A stretch of 64,000 bases of DNA from Amphiduros pacificus (GCA_949316495.1 OX439002.1:12208001-12272000); one strand, 5' to 3'. Positions 1-11,382 are shown, counted from the first letter of the stretch. Notes: generated by a model from the letters alone, not told the origin. Numbers and translations are program-made.

Positions 1-1630
1 AGCAATTACTCTCAGGTTCTTTCCAGTTATACTCCTTGCATCATTTATCATATACCTGGTGAGAAAAGATATTCTCTTATTGTCTGACTTTGCCATTGTG
101 TGAGTCATTTTATAACATCTTTTTAAAACCTGTTCTTTCACGTGCAAATTTCCACTAAAATCTGCTAAAAACCGTGTGTGTGTCATAGGGGAGTTTAAAC
201 AGTCTCCGTACACCCCTATTCCATGCAGTATAAATTCTGTCCACACTTGGGTCTGTCTGGTCCCGTGCTTCACATCCATAGAGGTGGGCACATTTGCTGT
301 TGAAAACTGTCCGCACTACACTATCGTATGCATTAGGGAATGTCACAGCAACATTGTTAATACGACCAAAGAGATCACCTCTCTTTTTAATGATTTCATC
401 AGTTTCTTTCAGATCCCGCCTTAAAATATTTCCCAAATGCTTTACCTTTTCCACCCATTCAAGAGCATCACCACATACTGTAATACATGGCATAAAGGCT
501 TCTCTCCGGTGTGTCATATGCATTGCCACAGTTTTCTGGGGATTGTACTTTACACCATATATTTCTCCATATACTTCACAAATATGAATCATTTTCTGCA
601 ACCCATATGCTGTTGGACAGAGCAGTGTCAGATCATCCGCTGATCCCACACCACCAAAATTGTAGGATCCAATGTGACAGCCAATGCCACTTTTCTCCAG
701 CCTTTGAAGCAGTTCATCCATATAAACTGTAAAGAGAATTGGGCTTATTACACTACCTTGTTTTATCCCATTAACGATATCAAATGTGTCTGATGCACAC
801 CCATTCCATACTGTCCTCATCTTAGATCTCTTGTATCCATCGAAGAGACTTCTGAGAACAATTGGGGGAGTCCCTCTATCCATCAACAATAGAAAAAGCA
901 TATCATGTCTGACCCTATCAAACGCCTTGCTGGCATCAACAAAACAAGCATAGGTATCACTCCCTTTCCTCCAGTAATATTTAACTACTTCCTTTACTGC
1001 TAATGAACACATAGTAGTCCCATGTCTGTCCTTAAAAGCATATTGCATATCCGATGATTTTAATAGATCCTTATACTTTGTGAGTATGACAATGTCATTA
1101 ATTTTGCTGATGGCTGAGCTCAACGCAATTCCCCTGTAGTTATCCCCAGAACACAGATTTCCACATTTGTCCTTTGGAATGGAACTTATGGTGGCTAACA
1201 ACATGTCATCCGGCATGTGTCCATGTTTCTTGGCAGTTGTGATTAATAATGATATCCATGTGAATAGCAGTTTTGGGCCATTACTGATATGATCTGAAAA
1301 TACATATTTATTACCGTCTGATTTGCCACTTTTTAACACAGATACAGCTTTGAGTACTTCCTCCTCTGTAACAATGTAGTCCTCAAGTTTACTGGATGAA
1401 ATATTCTGTTCTATAAAATCCTGTATTTTTCTCATGTTGTCTAGCTCTGATGGGTTATAGTTATATAATTCACAATATTTCTTTTTAAATTGCTCAGCTA
1501 TTTGTCTATTTCCTGTAATTCCATCTATATTTGGAGGGTTTGTCCTGCCTCCATTAGCTTTTTTAATATCCTGCCACAGATCCCTGCTCCTATTACTGGC
1601 TGCAGCATCTGCCATTCTTTCATTCCGCTT
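1..1630 (-). pseudogene. Non-LTR retrotransposon (LINE) reverse transcriptase, 5'-truncated
   Basis: The minus strand has a long open frame (1759 to 155) that translates to a LINE reverse transcriptase. Visible motifs are NYRGIALSS, FVDASKAFDRVRHD (first catalytic Asp), GIKQGSVISPILF, and GSADDLTLL, where the usual F/YADD box reads SADD. The C-terminal AWNRGVRRLFKLPYDTH motif is shared by several LINE clades. The frame closes at 155, but the adjacent frame continues the protein (HTRFLADFSGNLHVKEQVL...) to the window edge, so there is one frameshift near 170-180 and the element runs off the window. No endonuclease domain is present, so the copy is 5' truncated. The first ~35 residues of the open frame (1759 to about 1655) are not LINE: they overlap a dispersed repeat also seen near 2,800 and 19,450. 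Clade not assigned. Confidence 0.85.
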
Positions 1631-1659
1631 ATGGTCATTGCACCTGTTAAGTTTTATTA

Positions 1660-1755
1660 AACTGTGGTCTTTTATATATATAATATTCATTTCAAAGAAA
1701 TGTGCATCTCGCTGCCTTACGGAACTGTGTTTTACCTTGCTCACAATTGGATCTT
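1660..1755 (+). repeat. Dispersed repeat R, fragment fused to the LINE
   Basis: The sequence from AACTGTGGTC through GATGTGCATCT-like and AACTGTGTTTACCTTGCT-like segments recurs at 2765-2905 and 19410-19560. A further piece lies in the opposite orientation at about 1805-1848 (complement of CTTTCTACTCCAATTATTGA). It supplies the apparent N terminus of the LINE frame next to it. Family unknown. Confidence 0.6.
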
Positions 1756-2248
1756 TCAAATCGTCATGAAATCACAATGTATTGTGTGGAAAATTGAAAA
1801 ATCTTTATATTACATTTAAGACAGTTTCGTCAATAATTGGAGTAGAAAGATAATTTCAATTGCACTGGTGACCTCAACTTGATCGGCAAGTGCACGAAAC
1901 TGGCAGTACCCTCCATAGCAGGACTTATCTATGATATAAAGGTGCACACAGAATCGAGCACAAGTCATCAGTATTCGTAAAACCCTGGCTGTCCATTCAT
2001 TGGTGAAAGAATATAAATAGATTTGTTTTGTACTGGCAGTTGTACTTATTGGTCAGTTTATGTGCCAGACACCTGGTTACAGTTTATGACCTGATGTTGG
2101 TTAATTCAGATTTGATGATATTTTTGTGAGCAAGGAAAGGATTTATAATTCGGGGAATTTTAAACATTGAATGAGATAAAAAACAGGGCAATGACTGCAG
2201 AGGTAGTTGAAACTCAGACATGTTTAACTCTGTCAAACATCGAGTGAT

Positions 2249-2274
2249 AATAATAATAATAATAATAACAATGA

Positions 2275-2328
<54 letters not shown>

Positions 2329-2385
2329 GAATAATAATGATAATATGAATAATATGAATAATAATATGAATAATATGAATAGGAA
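2249..2385. repeat. Interrupted (TAA)n microsatellite
   Basis: A run of AAT/TAA triplets with scattered substitutions (ACA, GAT, CTA, ATG). It creates a spurious isoleucine-rich frame on the minus strand that is not a gene. Confidence 0.9.
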
Positions 2386-2617
2386 TGATAGAGTCATTAA
2401 TTAACTCATATGCAGCATCTACTGCACCAATCAGCTTGATCTTGAGCTCATTTGAAAGAAAAAGTTGAGATATTAAGAAAGGCGGAAGGGACATAGCATA
2501 CATTCCTTTTATTATTAGTCAAAATAACCAAAAACTGGTATTTCAAGCAGAACAGAGGGAGGAGCTTACATAAAGGTAACACCAGTATTCTACATGTTCA
2601 TATTAGCATAATTTATG

Positions 2618-2730
2618 ATGTTACCATGACGTCACTATGTTGACACTTCCATGTCTGATGTCACTATGACAACACCTTCCCGTATGACGTCACTATGATT
2701 ACACTTTCCTGTATGACGTCATCATTTTTT
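2618..2730 (+). repeat. 29-bp minisatellite with CRE octamers, block A
   Basis: About 3.5 units of roughly TATGACGTCACTATGATGAC plus ACTTTCCTG. Perfect palindromic TGACGTCA octamers lie at 2627-2634, 2685-2692 and 2714-2721. The octamer is the consensus cyclic-AMP response element bound by CREB/ATF proteins; binding here is inference only. Confidence 0.7.
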
Positions 2731-3079
2731 ATTTTACTTGCAATGTCAAGAGGACTTCACTCCAGGTTAAATCATCTTTCTACACCAATTATTGAGGAAA
2801 CTGTGATAATTTGTATAAACGATATTCAATGGAAAGAAGTGTGCATCTCATAGCCTCACGCAACTGTGTTTACCTTGCTTGCAACGTCAAGATTTCTTTC
2901 TCCATTTACTCATTTAAAGAAAAAGGTGAAATATTAGGAAAGGTGGAAGGGACATAGCATACATTCCTTTCATTATTAGTCAAAATAGCCAAAAGCAGAT
3001 GTTTCAAGAACCGAGGGAGGAGTTTTATCAAAGGTAATAGCATAGTTTCCAAATGATCATATTAACATAATTTATGACT

Positions 3080-3180
3080 TTACCATGGCGCCACTATTCC
3101 TGTCTGATGTCACTATGACAACACATTCTTGTCTGACGTCACTATGATGACACTTTCCTGTATGACGTCACCATGTTTTT
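3080..3180 (+). repeat. 29-bp minisatellite with CRE octamers, block B
   Basis: The second copy of the CRE minisatellite, with perfect TGACGTCA at 3134-3141 and 3163-3170 and degenerate units (TGATGTCA) between them. The spacing of perfect sites is 29 bp, in register with block A. Confidence 0.7.
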
Positions 3181-3542
3181 CTTGCTCGCAACGTCAATAC
3201 AGTTTTAGAGCATGGAAAAACAACAACAACAACAACAATAATAATAATATAATTCTTTGCTAATGTGGTATTTCTCAAACTTAACCCAAATATGTTGATT
3301 CCATCTTAGTTTTCTGTAAGTCATGTTATGTTATATATTTTTTTTTTGTATTTTCCCATTTACAAAAAAATATATAACTTTCAATTCATTCAAATAAGAT
3401 CCCAACATGGATGTTTTGTAGAAAGTCATTATTTTTTTTTTATTTTTTGCCTTACAAAAAACATTTGAATTCTATATGTTCTGATGTGAAAATAGCTAAT
3501 TTAAAAGTAAAACTTCAGAATGAAGATTTTATCTTCATCATA

Positions 3543-3626
3543 AACAAACTTGTCCCAAACAGGGAATTGAACCCCAGACCTTTAGCATGGGAGACAGATG
3601 TCCTACCCACTGAGCCATGTTGAAAG
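3543..3626 (-). repeat. tRNA-like / tRNA-derived SINE head
   Basis: On the minus strand the segment reads TGGCTCAGTGGGTAGGACA (A-box-like) followed about 35 bp later by GGGGTTCAATTCCC (B-box-like). That matches the internal RNA polymerase III promoter layout of a tRNA or tRNA-derived SINE. The acceptor arms do not pair convincingly, so a SINE head or tRNA pseudogene is more likely than a working tRNA gene. Confidence 0.55.
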
Positions 3627-3639
3627 GTATGGTTTGATC

Positions 3640-4550
3640 TTCTCACTGGTAAATCACACAAATAGTCAGAAGCTTCATCACTACATCAAGTTTTATTATA
3701 AAGGAAGATATTCAGTAATTCAAATTTTTAAAAAATTGTGTTTGTCTAGGATGATGTCAAAATTAATGGAAATAGATAAAATAAGTACTAAATATCTGCA
3801 ACTCATGTCTCATTTAAATCTAAGACACAGATTTCTAGTTGATTCTCTGTATGTAGGTATATTAGGTAAGCATGTAATTATTTATATCAGATATGATGTA
3901 TGTCATATAACGTCCATTCAAGTTATATATTTAACTTGAATTCATGAACAGAAAAATGTAGTAAAACAAAGAAAGTCAGTGATTGGAGTGTTGTGTATTT
4001 TTCTGGAGAGGTCATATGGAAATTAGTCTGGTAGGGAGATAACATGTTGATATCATAGGGAATCTGAAAATCTATGACAGTGTTGAAATTGTGTGATCAA
4101 TACGATATCAACTCCCCCTTTACTCATATACAACTGAAGGGATGAACGCTTAAATCACAACCTTGGATGAAATCATTTTTATTCCATGTATAAAGTTATC
4201 AATTTTACTTTTATGACCTTGAGGTGTGGATATTTCTGATCTATGCCATCCAATCCTTAAATTCAGTGTTTCAAAACTTAACCTAGCCTTACCTTAATCA
4301 ACATTTCTGCCCAAATCTGAGATCACTTTTACAAAAGTCAGAAAAGCCTGTGATCCAATAGAGGGAATTATGGAAATCAATAGTGTTCCATAGAATACTA
4401 TAATCCTGTGCTCAATGGGGTGTGACAATACCTTGTAGTTCTTTGTAAAAAATATGAGAAATTAAACAACAGGGGGCGCAAAATTTGTTAATTTCCTGGA
4501 GAATAATATTATTTAGAGGGTGATTTAAAACATCAGGTTGACAGAAATGA
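3640..4550. other. No gene recognised, AT-rich
   Basis: Only short frames interrupted by stops, with no recognisable protein motif. A fragment reading CTTAGTTTATAT/ATGCCCTTAG, part of the repeat at 4.56 kb, recurs inverted near 39.33 kb. Confidence 0.5.
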
Positions 4551-4554
4551 AATG

Positions 4555-5100
4555 AAAGAGCTTTCATGCCCTTAGTTTATATACAGTAATGCTATATATG
4601 GACACATGGCTAAGATCTAACCTATTTTTATCATTTGGTTTGCAGACAGCTCATAGTTGATATGCACTCAATGTGCTCACTCATAACAGAAATCAAGATG
4701 GCCGAATGCTGGTTAAAAATATGCTTGATTTCTCTTAAGGAAAGTACACATCAAAAAGCAGATGGTTTGAGTTGAACTTAAATGGTATTTCCAAGAATAT
4801 TTGATCATATTCAACTTGAATACTGGGATGGCAATATACTGGGATACTGAGGGAAATATGGAAGTGAGTGGTACATTTGAAAAAGTAAATTGACTATTAT
4901 GGTGCAATAGTTTTCATGCCATCAGTTTGTACATATTTTTATACTCTATATAGACATATGGCTGAAAACAAACCTATTATTCCTATCATTCAGATTGCAT
5001 ATAGCTCATGACTTCACTTACCCTATCAAGTGCTTGAAGAACCTGGATTATAGTTTTGTATTTGTTTGAAGGAAGAGGCTAAAGACAACTTATAATCTCA
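4555..5100 (+). repeat. Two diverged direct copies of a ~345-bp repeat
   Basis: 4560-4760 and 4905-5090 align: TTTCATGCC.TTAGTTT/TCAGTTT, TATAGACATATGGCT, AACCTATT, ATCATT.G.TTGCA and TAGCTCAT occur in the same order. An inverted fragment (AAACTAAGGGCATGGAAA) is at about 39,327. The family is unidentified and non-coding. Confidence 0.6.
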
Positions 5101-5201
5101 CACTTAAATATACTACGCCCAATCAGCATCATGGCCCGAAAACTTTCAAAATGACTATGGACACTTATTGGGCAAGGGGTAATAAGGTCGTCAATATCCA
5201 T

Positions 5202-5437
5202 CAATTCTCCCTATCTGCTCTCCCATAGCTCGTGAGTGCAGTGCATGACGGGAAAGAAATTGCATCGTATACTTCCGCCCGCCTTTCTTCAAGATGTGAG
5301 GGAAATTTCAGATTCATATCATACATTAACAAACTGTCTCTGCTGTTCCGGATTTGCCATGTGCAAAGAATTGGGTAAAAAACGATCATAGCACTGTGAA
5401 AATATAGCGGAAATGGGAGAGCAGATAGGGAGAATTG
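5202..5437. repeat. 236-bp element with perfect 24-bp terminal inverted repeats
   Basis: CAATTCTCCCTATCTGCTCTCCCA-type ends at 5202-5225 and 5414-5437 are exact reverse complements (24 of 24). The interior has an open 62-codon minus-strand frame of no recognisable family. The size and ends suit a small non-autonomous DNA element (MITE), but I see no clear target-site duplication, so the superfamily is unknown. Confidence 0.6.
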
Positions 5438-6724
5438 GTCCTATTTCATTTGGAATTAAGAAGGGTTACCAGTAAAAAAAATAGAATCTTCACTCCAGTG
5501 GGAGGTGGAAAGAATAGGTGGCTAAATATTATGCTTACATATTGTCAATATTTTGAACAGCTCTTTCAATGATAAGATTAAAATATCTTGAAAACAAACG
5601 TAATTATACTTTTGTAAGGTTGACACATATTGGATTCGGACATTCATAACATTGAGAAATTGTTTTACCATTAGCAATCGTTTGAAGAGGGGGTGAAACA
5701 GAATTGCTCCAACATAAAATGGGATAGGAGAACTTTTGTTTTGATTTCTGGATGGGGTACCAACAAATATCATTTCCATCAATTTGATCTTTGACTGGAT
5801 ATTTATTGACCTAATTGGATTTTTGCCATGATGTATTTGGGCGTATTTTAGAAGAAAAGCACATATACAGATACATAGGATATTTTCAAAAATCTGAATC
5901 AAACTAACTTAAAACACCGAGCTCTGTCGATTGGGAAGCAATCCCAGGAATATAAACTAAGGGATGGACCATTCAGGTGGGGTGAAGGAAAATATTTTTA
6001 CCAATTTTTTGGGGGGCGCTCGGCCATTCTCAATTTTATTTTCCGAACCAAAACATATCTCCATATTTTTTTCTCTGTTGCTTGGGCCAACATTTTCCTC
6101 TGAGGGTGCACACATCCGATATTTTATACTTATATAATGGATGTATGATTTATTAGAAAATGGTACAATGCTTTATTTACATGGTCAAAACAACTTTGAA
6201 GTAGTAATTAAAGCATTGGTGAAACCTGGAAGGTTGCTGTCAATTTTACAGTGGCTTAAAATATCTTAAAACAGTATATGATCTTAATGTTGACATACAT
6301 ACAGGCTATCCATTTGAAATCCACAAATTAACATCTGCTCTGAGAATTATGGTTCTTGTGACCACAGAGTACTGTCCATACTGTATCAGAAATGTGTTGT
6401 GTGACCTTGACCTTTGAACTGTCAGGGGGCTCCGTAAGTCACATGATATATTGTTTACCAAATATTTCAAACTATTACGTATAGAATACAATGGAATACA
6501 AAGAATACAAAGAAGATAATGATGTCGTGACCAGATGGGGTTAGCTCAAGTAGTGAGTCCAGTGAAGATGTCAATCAAGGAATGGAAATTATCACCACAA
6601 CTGAAGATAAATCTGGCCTTTGCTAATCAAGATCTTGACATAGAGATGAGGTTTGTGGTGGAGGTTTGCACCCAGGGGAGACAAGGAATTGAGACAACAG
6701 AATGGTAGATCTAGTAATATATAA
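5438..6724. other. No gene recognised
   Basis: A minus-strand frame of 126 codons (5902-5522) is open but has no recognisable domain or codon pattern, and I regard it as chance. A G-rich stretch at about 6,008 is isolated. Nothing else stands out. Confidence 0.4.
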
Positions 6725-6737
6725 TTTTCTTGATAGA

Positions 6738-6987
6738 TTTGTTTGTTTGTTTGTTTCGTGATGAGACCTACTTGTAGCAGATATAGTGTTGCCTCACTGA
6801 ATTGTCATGTCGCACCCGGTCTCAAATTTACAAGGACAACAGGTTAGCCCTTAAGGCATGGGCCTCAGCTCATATGGGAAATTGTTTCATGAGGTCAATC
6901 TCGGCACTGCCGGGGTTCAAACCCATGACCTTTGGATCACCACAGAGGAACTGGTACTAATAAGCTGGCACTCTAACCAACTACACC
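6738..6987 (-). mobile_element. SINE-A (tRNA-derived), TSD-flanked copy
   Basis: A minus-strand copy of the main SINE of this window. It has a tRNA-like head (GGTTAG.GTGCCAGCTTATTAG), a B-box-like GGGTTTGAACCCC, a body with CTTGTAAATTTGAGACCGGGTG, and an (AAAC)n tail at 6738-6752. It is flanked by 13-bp direct repeats TTTTCTTGATAGA at 6725-6737 and 6988-7000, a target-site duplication that shows retroposition. The first part of the head and an internal segment are missing. Confidence 0.9.
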
Positions 6988-7004
6988 TTTTCTTGATAGA
7001 AATT

Positions 7005-7560
7005 GACAAAGTTTTTTCAGAAATTGACAACTCTGATTATATGAAATTGACAATTCTGTGTGCATTTTGTTAATTCTCAAAATCGGAGCAACACATTTTC
7101 GGCCATTTTTTTTAACATTTTATACATTCAATTGGAAGTTATCACTTATTATCACGTATAGGGGGGACTCATTGCTTTCTTTTGGTGGTAAAATTGTAAA
7201 AATCGGACATATATTTATTGAGTTATGAGTTAAAACATCCGAGAAGATTTTGCAGAAATTAACAATGTTGTAAATTGACAAAATTGGAACAACGCATTTT
7301 CAGCTATTTTAAAAAAAATATTTAAACATAAAATTGGAAGATTACACTTTACAGTCGTGGCTTTCTTTTGTTGGTATAATTATTAAAAACGGATGAATAT
7401 TTTTGAAGTTATGAGTATAAATGTCTAAGAAGATTTTGGAGAAATTGACAATTTAGTGTTCATATTGTAAATTGACAAAGTTGGAGCATCACTTTTTCAG
7501 CCACTTTTTTTGGTATTCTTTTTTTTAACAATGAGATGGAAGATGACACTTGACCTAGTG
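7005..7560 (+). repeat. Short tandem array, ~200-bp units
   Basis: About 2.5 diverged units share AGAAATTGACAA, AATTGACAAA.TTGGAGCAAC, CATTTTCAGCCA, GGAAGATGACACTT, GGCTTTCTTTTGTTGGT and AGTTATGAGT.TAAA in the same order. Non-coding; family unknown. Confidence 0.6.
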
Positions 7561-8097
7561 TTAACATTTTTATTTATTACTTTTATGTTTAAAAGCACCA
7601 CTTTGTCTTACTTTCTTATTTGAAGGTGTGCATGTGGGCACTGCATTGTGATGGGAAGTGAGGAGAACTTCTGCTGTAAGGAACAGCCAAATGTGAGAGA
7701 GAAGTTTGAAGGGCATCAATGCATCACCTTACACCCTGGTTTCAGTGAGATCTGCCTAGCACGATATCTACTAGATCTCATTTGTGTGGTATAAGAGGGA
7801 GTATAGCCATGGTATGAAAAGGAATGAGCTACTAAACATCTTTGCAGACTTTTGTGAACCTAGCCAAACACAAGGACTCAAAAACATAATTAAATCACAA
7901 ATATTTTTAAGAATGATCTTTATCTTGACTAGAAGTTGCTCCAATAATGCATATTCAGATAAATTAATTTTTAAAATATGATTTTTACAAACAAAATTAA
8001 ATACTCTGCTTTGATAAACACTGAAACAACATCATTGTCAAACAAATGTTCTCGCTGTTTAATTAAATTATTTCGTATATCAGTTTTTCTTTCTTTA
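7561..8097. other. No gene recognised
   Basis: Short frames only, with no known repeat identified. It ends at the (TTTGA)n tail of the next LINE. Confidence 0.4.
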
Positions 8098-8300
8098 AAA
8101 ATCAAATCAAATCAAATCAAATAATCTTTATTTAGAGAGGGTAAAATGTTTTCAATACAAAGTAACATAAAACAACCAGCTTAGTATAAAACTAATCTTA
8201 CACTGGGCCCTCTATAGGGTGATAAAGATTATTTACAATGAGACAATGTATGACTAAATATTAAAAACATATATAATACAATAAAAACTTTAAAATCCTT

Positions 8301-9269
8301 TTATGCCTTTAAAAAATGCTTGTAAGCTTCTGTTTTAAAAACTTCAAAAGTTTGAGAATCTCTTACATTCATTGGCAATTTGTTATATTCACTAGCACCA
8401 TTATAAGGCAGAGCTTTCCTGCTGACACCTAACTTACGCTTTGGCATAACTAAATCTCCTTGTACAGAGCTTCTGGTTAGTCTGCCGCTCTTTTCCACAA
8501 ACATATCACATATATATTGAGGTGTTAAGTTGTGAAGGCTCTTAAACACCATACAAACTGTTCTGAACCTGACTCTCTGACTGATTGTTAACAAACCACT
8601 TTCCTCGAAAAGTGGCTGTGAGTGAGTCAGCCTTGGTTTGTCATAAATCAGTCTGAGAGCCATTTTCTGGAGCTTGTGAAGCCTTGGTGTGTGACTAGAG
8701 TTACCCCATATAATGCTACAGTAATCAAGGTGTGGTTGCAGAAACGTTTTGTAGTACACTAGTATTGTGTCTAATGGGAGATAGCACTTTATTCTGCGCA
8801 GAAGTGCTATACCACTACTAAGTGTTTTGGCAACTTTGTCAACATGATTTCTCCAAGATAGGTTATTATCTACCACAACACCTAGCAGTTTGTCACTTTC
8901 GACATTTTCAAGGGGCATTCCATCATAGCTGACGTCTAATTCTCTGGATGGTAGCCAAGTAGCTCGTTGGACAGTTGTGATAACCATAGCTTTTGTTTTA
9001 TCTCCATTCACAACCATTTTATTATTTGTGCACCATTTCTTAATGTTTTCTAGATCACAACCTAGTTTTTCATTTAATTCTTGGATTGTTTTAGCACAAA
9101 TGTGTACCGTTGAGTCGTCTGCATACATGTCAATATTTGCATCAATATGTAATGGGAGGTCGTTCATGAATAATATGAACAATAACGGCCCCAGGATACT
9201 TCCTTGGGGCACACCATGTGTAATCTCTGTTGCTGTTGACAATGATTGTTTGTATTGAACACACTGTTT
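8301..9269 (-). pseudogene. LINE reverse transcriptase, C-terminal part
   Basis: The frame runs from the SINE junction through GVPQGSILGPLLFILFMNDL and MYADDSTVHI, which carries the intact YADD catalytic box. The thumb and C-terminal region follow: KKWCTNNKMVVNGDKT, LLGVVVDNNLSW, YYKTFLQPHLDYCSIIWG, LHKLQKMALRLI, and a stop at 8301. This 3' part has no stops or shifts, so the insertion of the SINE is the main lesion visible here. The upstream half continues at 9604. Confidence 0.9.
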
Positions 9270-9283
9270 TCGACCTTGCAGAT

Positions 9284-9603
9284 TTGTTTGTTTGTTTGTT
9301 TTGGGTTTTACATCACTTTCAACATTGTTTCAGTTATTTCGTGATGAGACCTACTTGTAACAGATATAGTGCTGCCTCACTGAATTGTCATGTCGCAGGT
9401 CCTTGACATGACAACCCACCCGGTCACAGATTTACAAGGACAACGGGTTAACCCTTTGGCACAGGCCTCAGCTCATGTGGGAAATTGTATCATGAGCTCA
9501 ATCTCGGCACGGCCGGGGTTCGAACCCACGACCTTTGGATCACCACAGAGGAACTGGTGCTAATAAGCTGGCGCTCTAACCAACTGCGCCACGGCCTGTG
9601 GCC
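9284..9603 (-). mobile_element. SINE-A, full-length, 14-bp TSD
   Basis: A 320-bp copy with tRNA-like head GGCCACAGGCCGTGGCGCAG TTGGTTAGAGCGCC, B box GGTCGTGGGTTCGAACCCC, conserved body, GAAATAACTGAAACAATGTTG-type 3' segment, and an (AAAC)n tail. Exact 14-bp direct repeats TCGACCTTGCAGAT at 9270-9283 and 9604-9617 bracket it. It lies inside the LINE RT frame and so is younger than that LINE. It is the best copy for defining the family. Confidence 0.95.
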
Positions 9604-9930
9604 TCGACCTTGCAGATAAGACTGGAACCATGATATTGCGGTTGTGTTACAATGATACATTTTTAGCTTTTCTAGTAGTACATCAGTATCTACAAGGTCG
9701 AATGCTTTCCTGAGATCAACAAATATGACCCCATTTATCAGTCCTTTCTCCATATTCTGTGTCCACTCATTTACAAGTTTGGCAAGGGCAGTCTCACATG
9801 AGTGGCTTGTCCGAAATCCTGATTGGGCAGGATGTAAAAGTTTATGCTGTATGAGGTACTGATAGAGATAATGGTGTATGTGGCGTTCAATGATCTTACT
9901 GGCAACACACAGTTTAAAGGAAATACCGCT
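9604..9930 (-). pseudogene. LINE reverse transcriptase, fingers/palm part
   Basis: This is the N-terminal RT portion of the same LINE: SKIIERHIHHYLYQYLIQH, LLHPAQSGFRTSHSCETAL and VIFVDLRKAFDLVDTDVL, with the first catalytic Asp in VDLRKAFD. It runs into the SINE at 9603, where its frame is diverted. Upstream of about 9930 similarity to RT stops, marking 5' truncation. Confidence 0.85.
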
Positions 9931-10370
9931 ACAAAAGATACAGGCAGTTTGTATGGTGGATATGGGGGATTCTTGGTCAAGACCTCCGTGTGCCACTCCC
10001 ATCTTGTGTTGTGAACTGCACCAGAAGTCATTGGCCATCAGATACTTACACATGTATACAAACTATCACAGAACTGAACAACCTCCAACCTTTACAAAGA
10101 AAAAATGAACATTTTTATATATTGATATGCACTGTGATGGGCGTCATGTAAGTTTTTAGAATTAATAAACAGTATGTAAGTTTTTAGAGAATTTCAGAAA
10201 ATTTTAAGATAAAGATGGTTTTTAAAAATATCATGTTTCAGTCTCATTGTAAAATATTAATTTATTATTTGTTGTATATTGCTTTTTAAATTTTCATGAA
10301 AGTGAGAATGTGCACCAAACTGAAATATAAGTCTATGCTGCATCAATTAAAAAAATTACCTTGTCAAAAA
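9931..10370. other. Junction between LINE and transposase remnants; nothing recognised
   Basis: Open frames on both strands around 9,940-10,050 have no recognisable motif. The segment 10,080-10,370 is AT-rich and would be the 3' flank or UTR of the transposase gene that reads leftward. I could not find the terminal inverted repeat expected there. Confidence 0.35.
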
Positions 10371-10882
10371 TTATGCAATCTTGAATTTACTAAATCGTCC
10401 ACATCTTTCCACTGCTTCCATCTTTTCAATTAGTGAGCCAGTAAATCTTTTGGATGCCATGGTTGGGGATGAAGGTTTGAGGGGTGACCCTGGAATTATT
10501 GAGGGGTTTCCTGTGGTGCAGCTGTCCTCAAGAACCATTATTAAATAATATATTCATGAAGATTAAATAAGTTATGTTCTTCTAAAATAATGAAAGCTAT
10601 TCTAATAATCTAAATGATTTGCCAGGACATGGCAGCAATGACTAAATCATGTCTCTGAATTTGGAAAGATTAATATTCACCATATGTATGTTCAGTCAAG
10701 ACAGTTGTTGCAGTCACTATGTTCTTGTATTTGACTCTGCCCACCTGCCAAGCTGGGCCATTCCTTGTCTTCTTTTGCTCTCTTAAAGAGTTCTCGTTGT
10801 GGTGTAGTGCAGCAAGTGTTGTACATCTTGTCTCAGTGCTGGCTTGTTGAGAATGGTTTCCATTTCTACTACCACTCTGATC
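10371..10882 (-). pseudogene. Transposase C-terminal exons
   Basis: After a TTCAG acceptor at 10883-10885 the frame reads IRVVVEMETILNKPALRQDV. It then shifts to LAALHHNENSLREQKKTRNG, PAWQVGRVKYKNIVTATTVL and TEHTYG before a GTGAAT donor. LAALHHNEN corresponds to the conserved block that follows the third acidic residue; that acidic residue's segment seems deleted. The last coding block, VLEDSCTTGNPSIIPG...GRFSKFKIA, ends at 10371. Its acceptor is unclear. Confidence 0.65.
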
Positions 10883-11078
10883 CTGAATTATGGAATTTAT
10901 TATAATAAATCCTTAAATTAAATATGATATTGAAAAGACCATGAAATATTTCAAATTGAAGAAATTACTAAAAATCACATCAGTTAAACTGAATTAAACA
11001 CAAATTTGAAACAGATGCAATGAATAGAATGAAAACAAAAATGTGGCACCATTGTACCAATGGATCAATATTAAATTG

Positions 11079-11361
11079 CACAGGCCACGGGCCGTGGCAC
11101 AGTTGGTTAGAGCGCCAGTTTATTAGCACCAGTTCCTTTGTGGTGATCCAATGGTCATGGGTTCGAACCCCGGCCGTGCCGAGATTGAATTCATGATACA
11201 ATTTTCCATATGAGCTAAGACCCATGCCTCAAGTTTTAACCCATTGTCCTTGTAAATCTGTGACCGGGTGGGTTGTCATGTCAAGGACCTGCGACATGAC
11301 AATTCAGTGAGGCAGCACTATATCTGCTTAAAGTAGGTCTCATCACTCCAAACAGACAAAC
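11079..11361 (+). mobile_element. SINE-A, intronic copy with 11-bp TSD
   Basis: GGCCACGGGCCGTGGCACAG head, GGTCATGGGTTCGAACCCC B box, the common body, and a short CAAACAGACAAAC tail. Direct repeats ATATTAAATTG at 11068-11078 and 11362-11372 flank it. It sits in an intron of the antisense transposase gene between the NHIWW and LAALHHNEN exons, so it need not have disabled the gene. Confidence 0.92.
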
Positions 11362-11382
11362 ATATTAAATTGAACAACATAC

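Larger units (their letters stand above)
2447..3215 (+). repeat. Two direct copies of a ~460-bp repeat unit (block A 2447-2760, block B 2908-3215)
   Basis: Both blocks contain GGCGGAAGGGACATAGCATA/GGTGGAAGGGACATAGCATA, then ATTATTAGTCAAAATA, CGAGGGAGGAG, AATTTATGA and a CRE-rich 29-bp minisatellite. The spacer (2760-2907) carries dispersed repeat R. Together they look like two units of a longer tandem or composite repeat, which is also represented in part at 19.4 kb. No coding potential seen. Confidence 0.7.
8098..9930 (-). mobile_element. LINE, 5'-truncated, CR1/jockey-group type, interrupted by a SINE
   Basis: The minus-strand LINE ends in a (TTTGA)n microsatellite tail (plus strand AAATC repeats at 8100-8122). 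The reverse-transcriptase coding sequence is in two parts, 9930-9604 and 9269-8301, separated by a SINE with matching target duplication. The 5' end stops inside the RT domain near 9930, so the endonuclease and any ORF1 are absent. The RT fingers motif has degenerate residues before SKIIERHIHHYLYQYL. Clade is judged only from motif style. Confidence 0.85.

Noticed and set aside
2084-2503. 139-codon isoleucine-rich minus frame
   Set aside because: Most of it is the (TAA)n tract; the rest lies in dispersed repeats.
5522-5902. 126-codon minus frame
   Set aside because: No domain, AT-driven composition, no supporting context.
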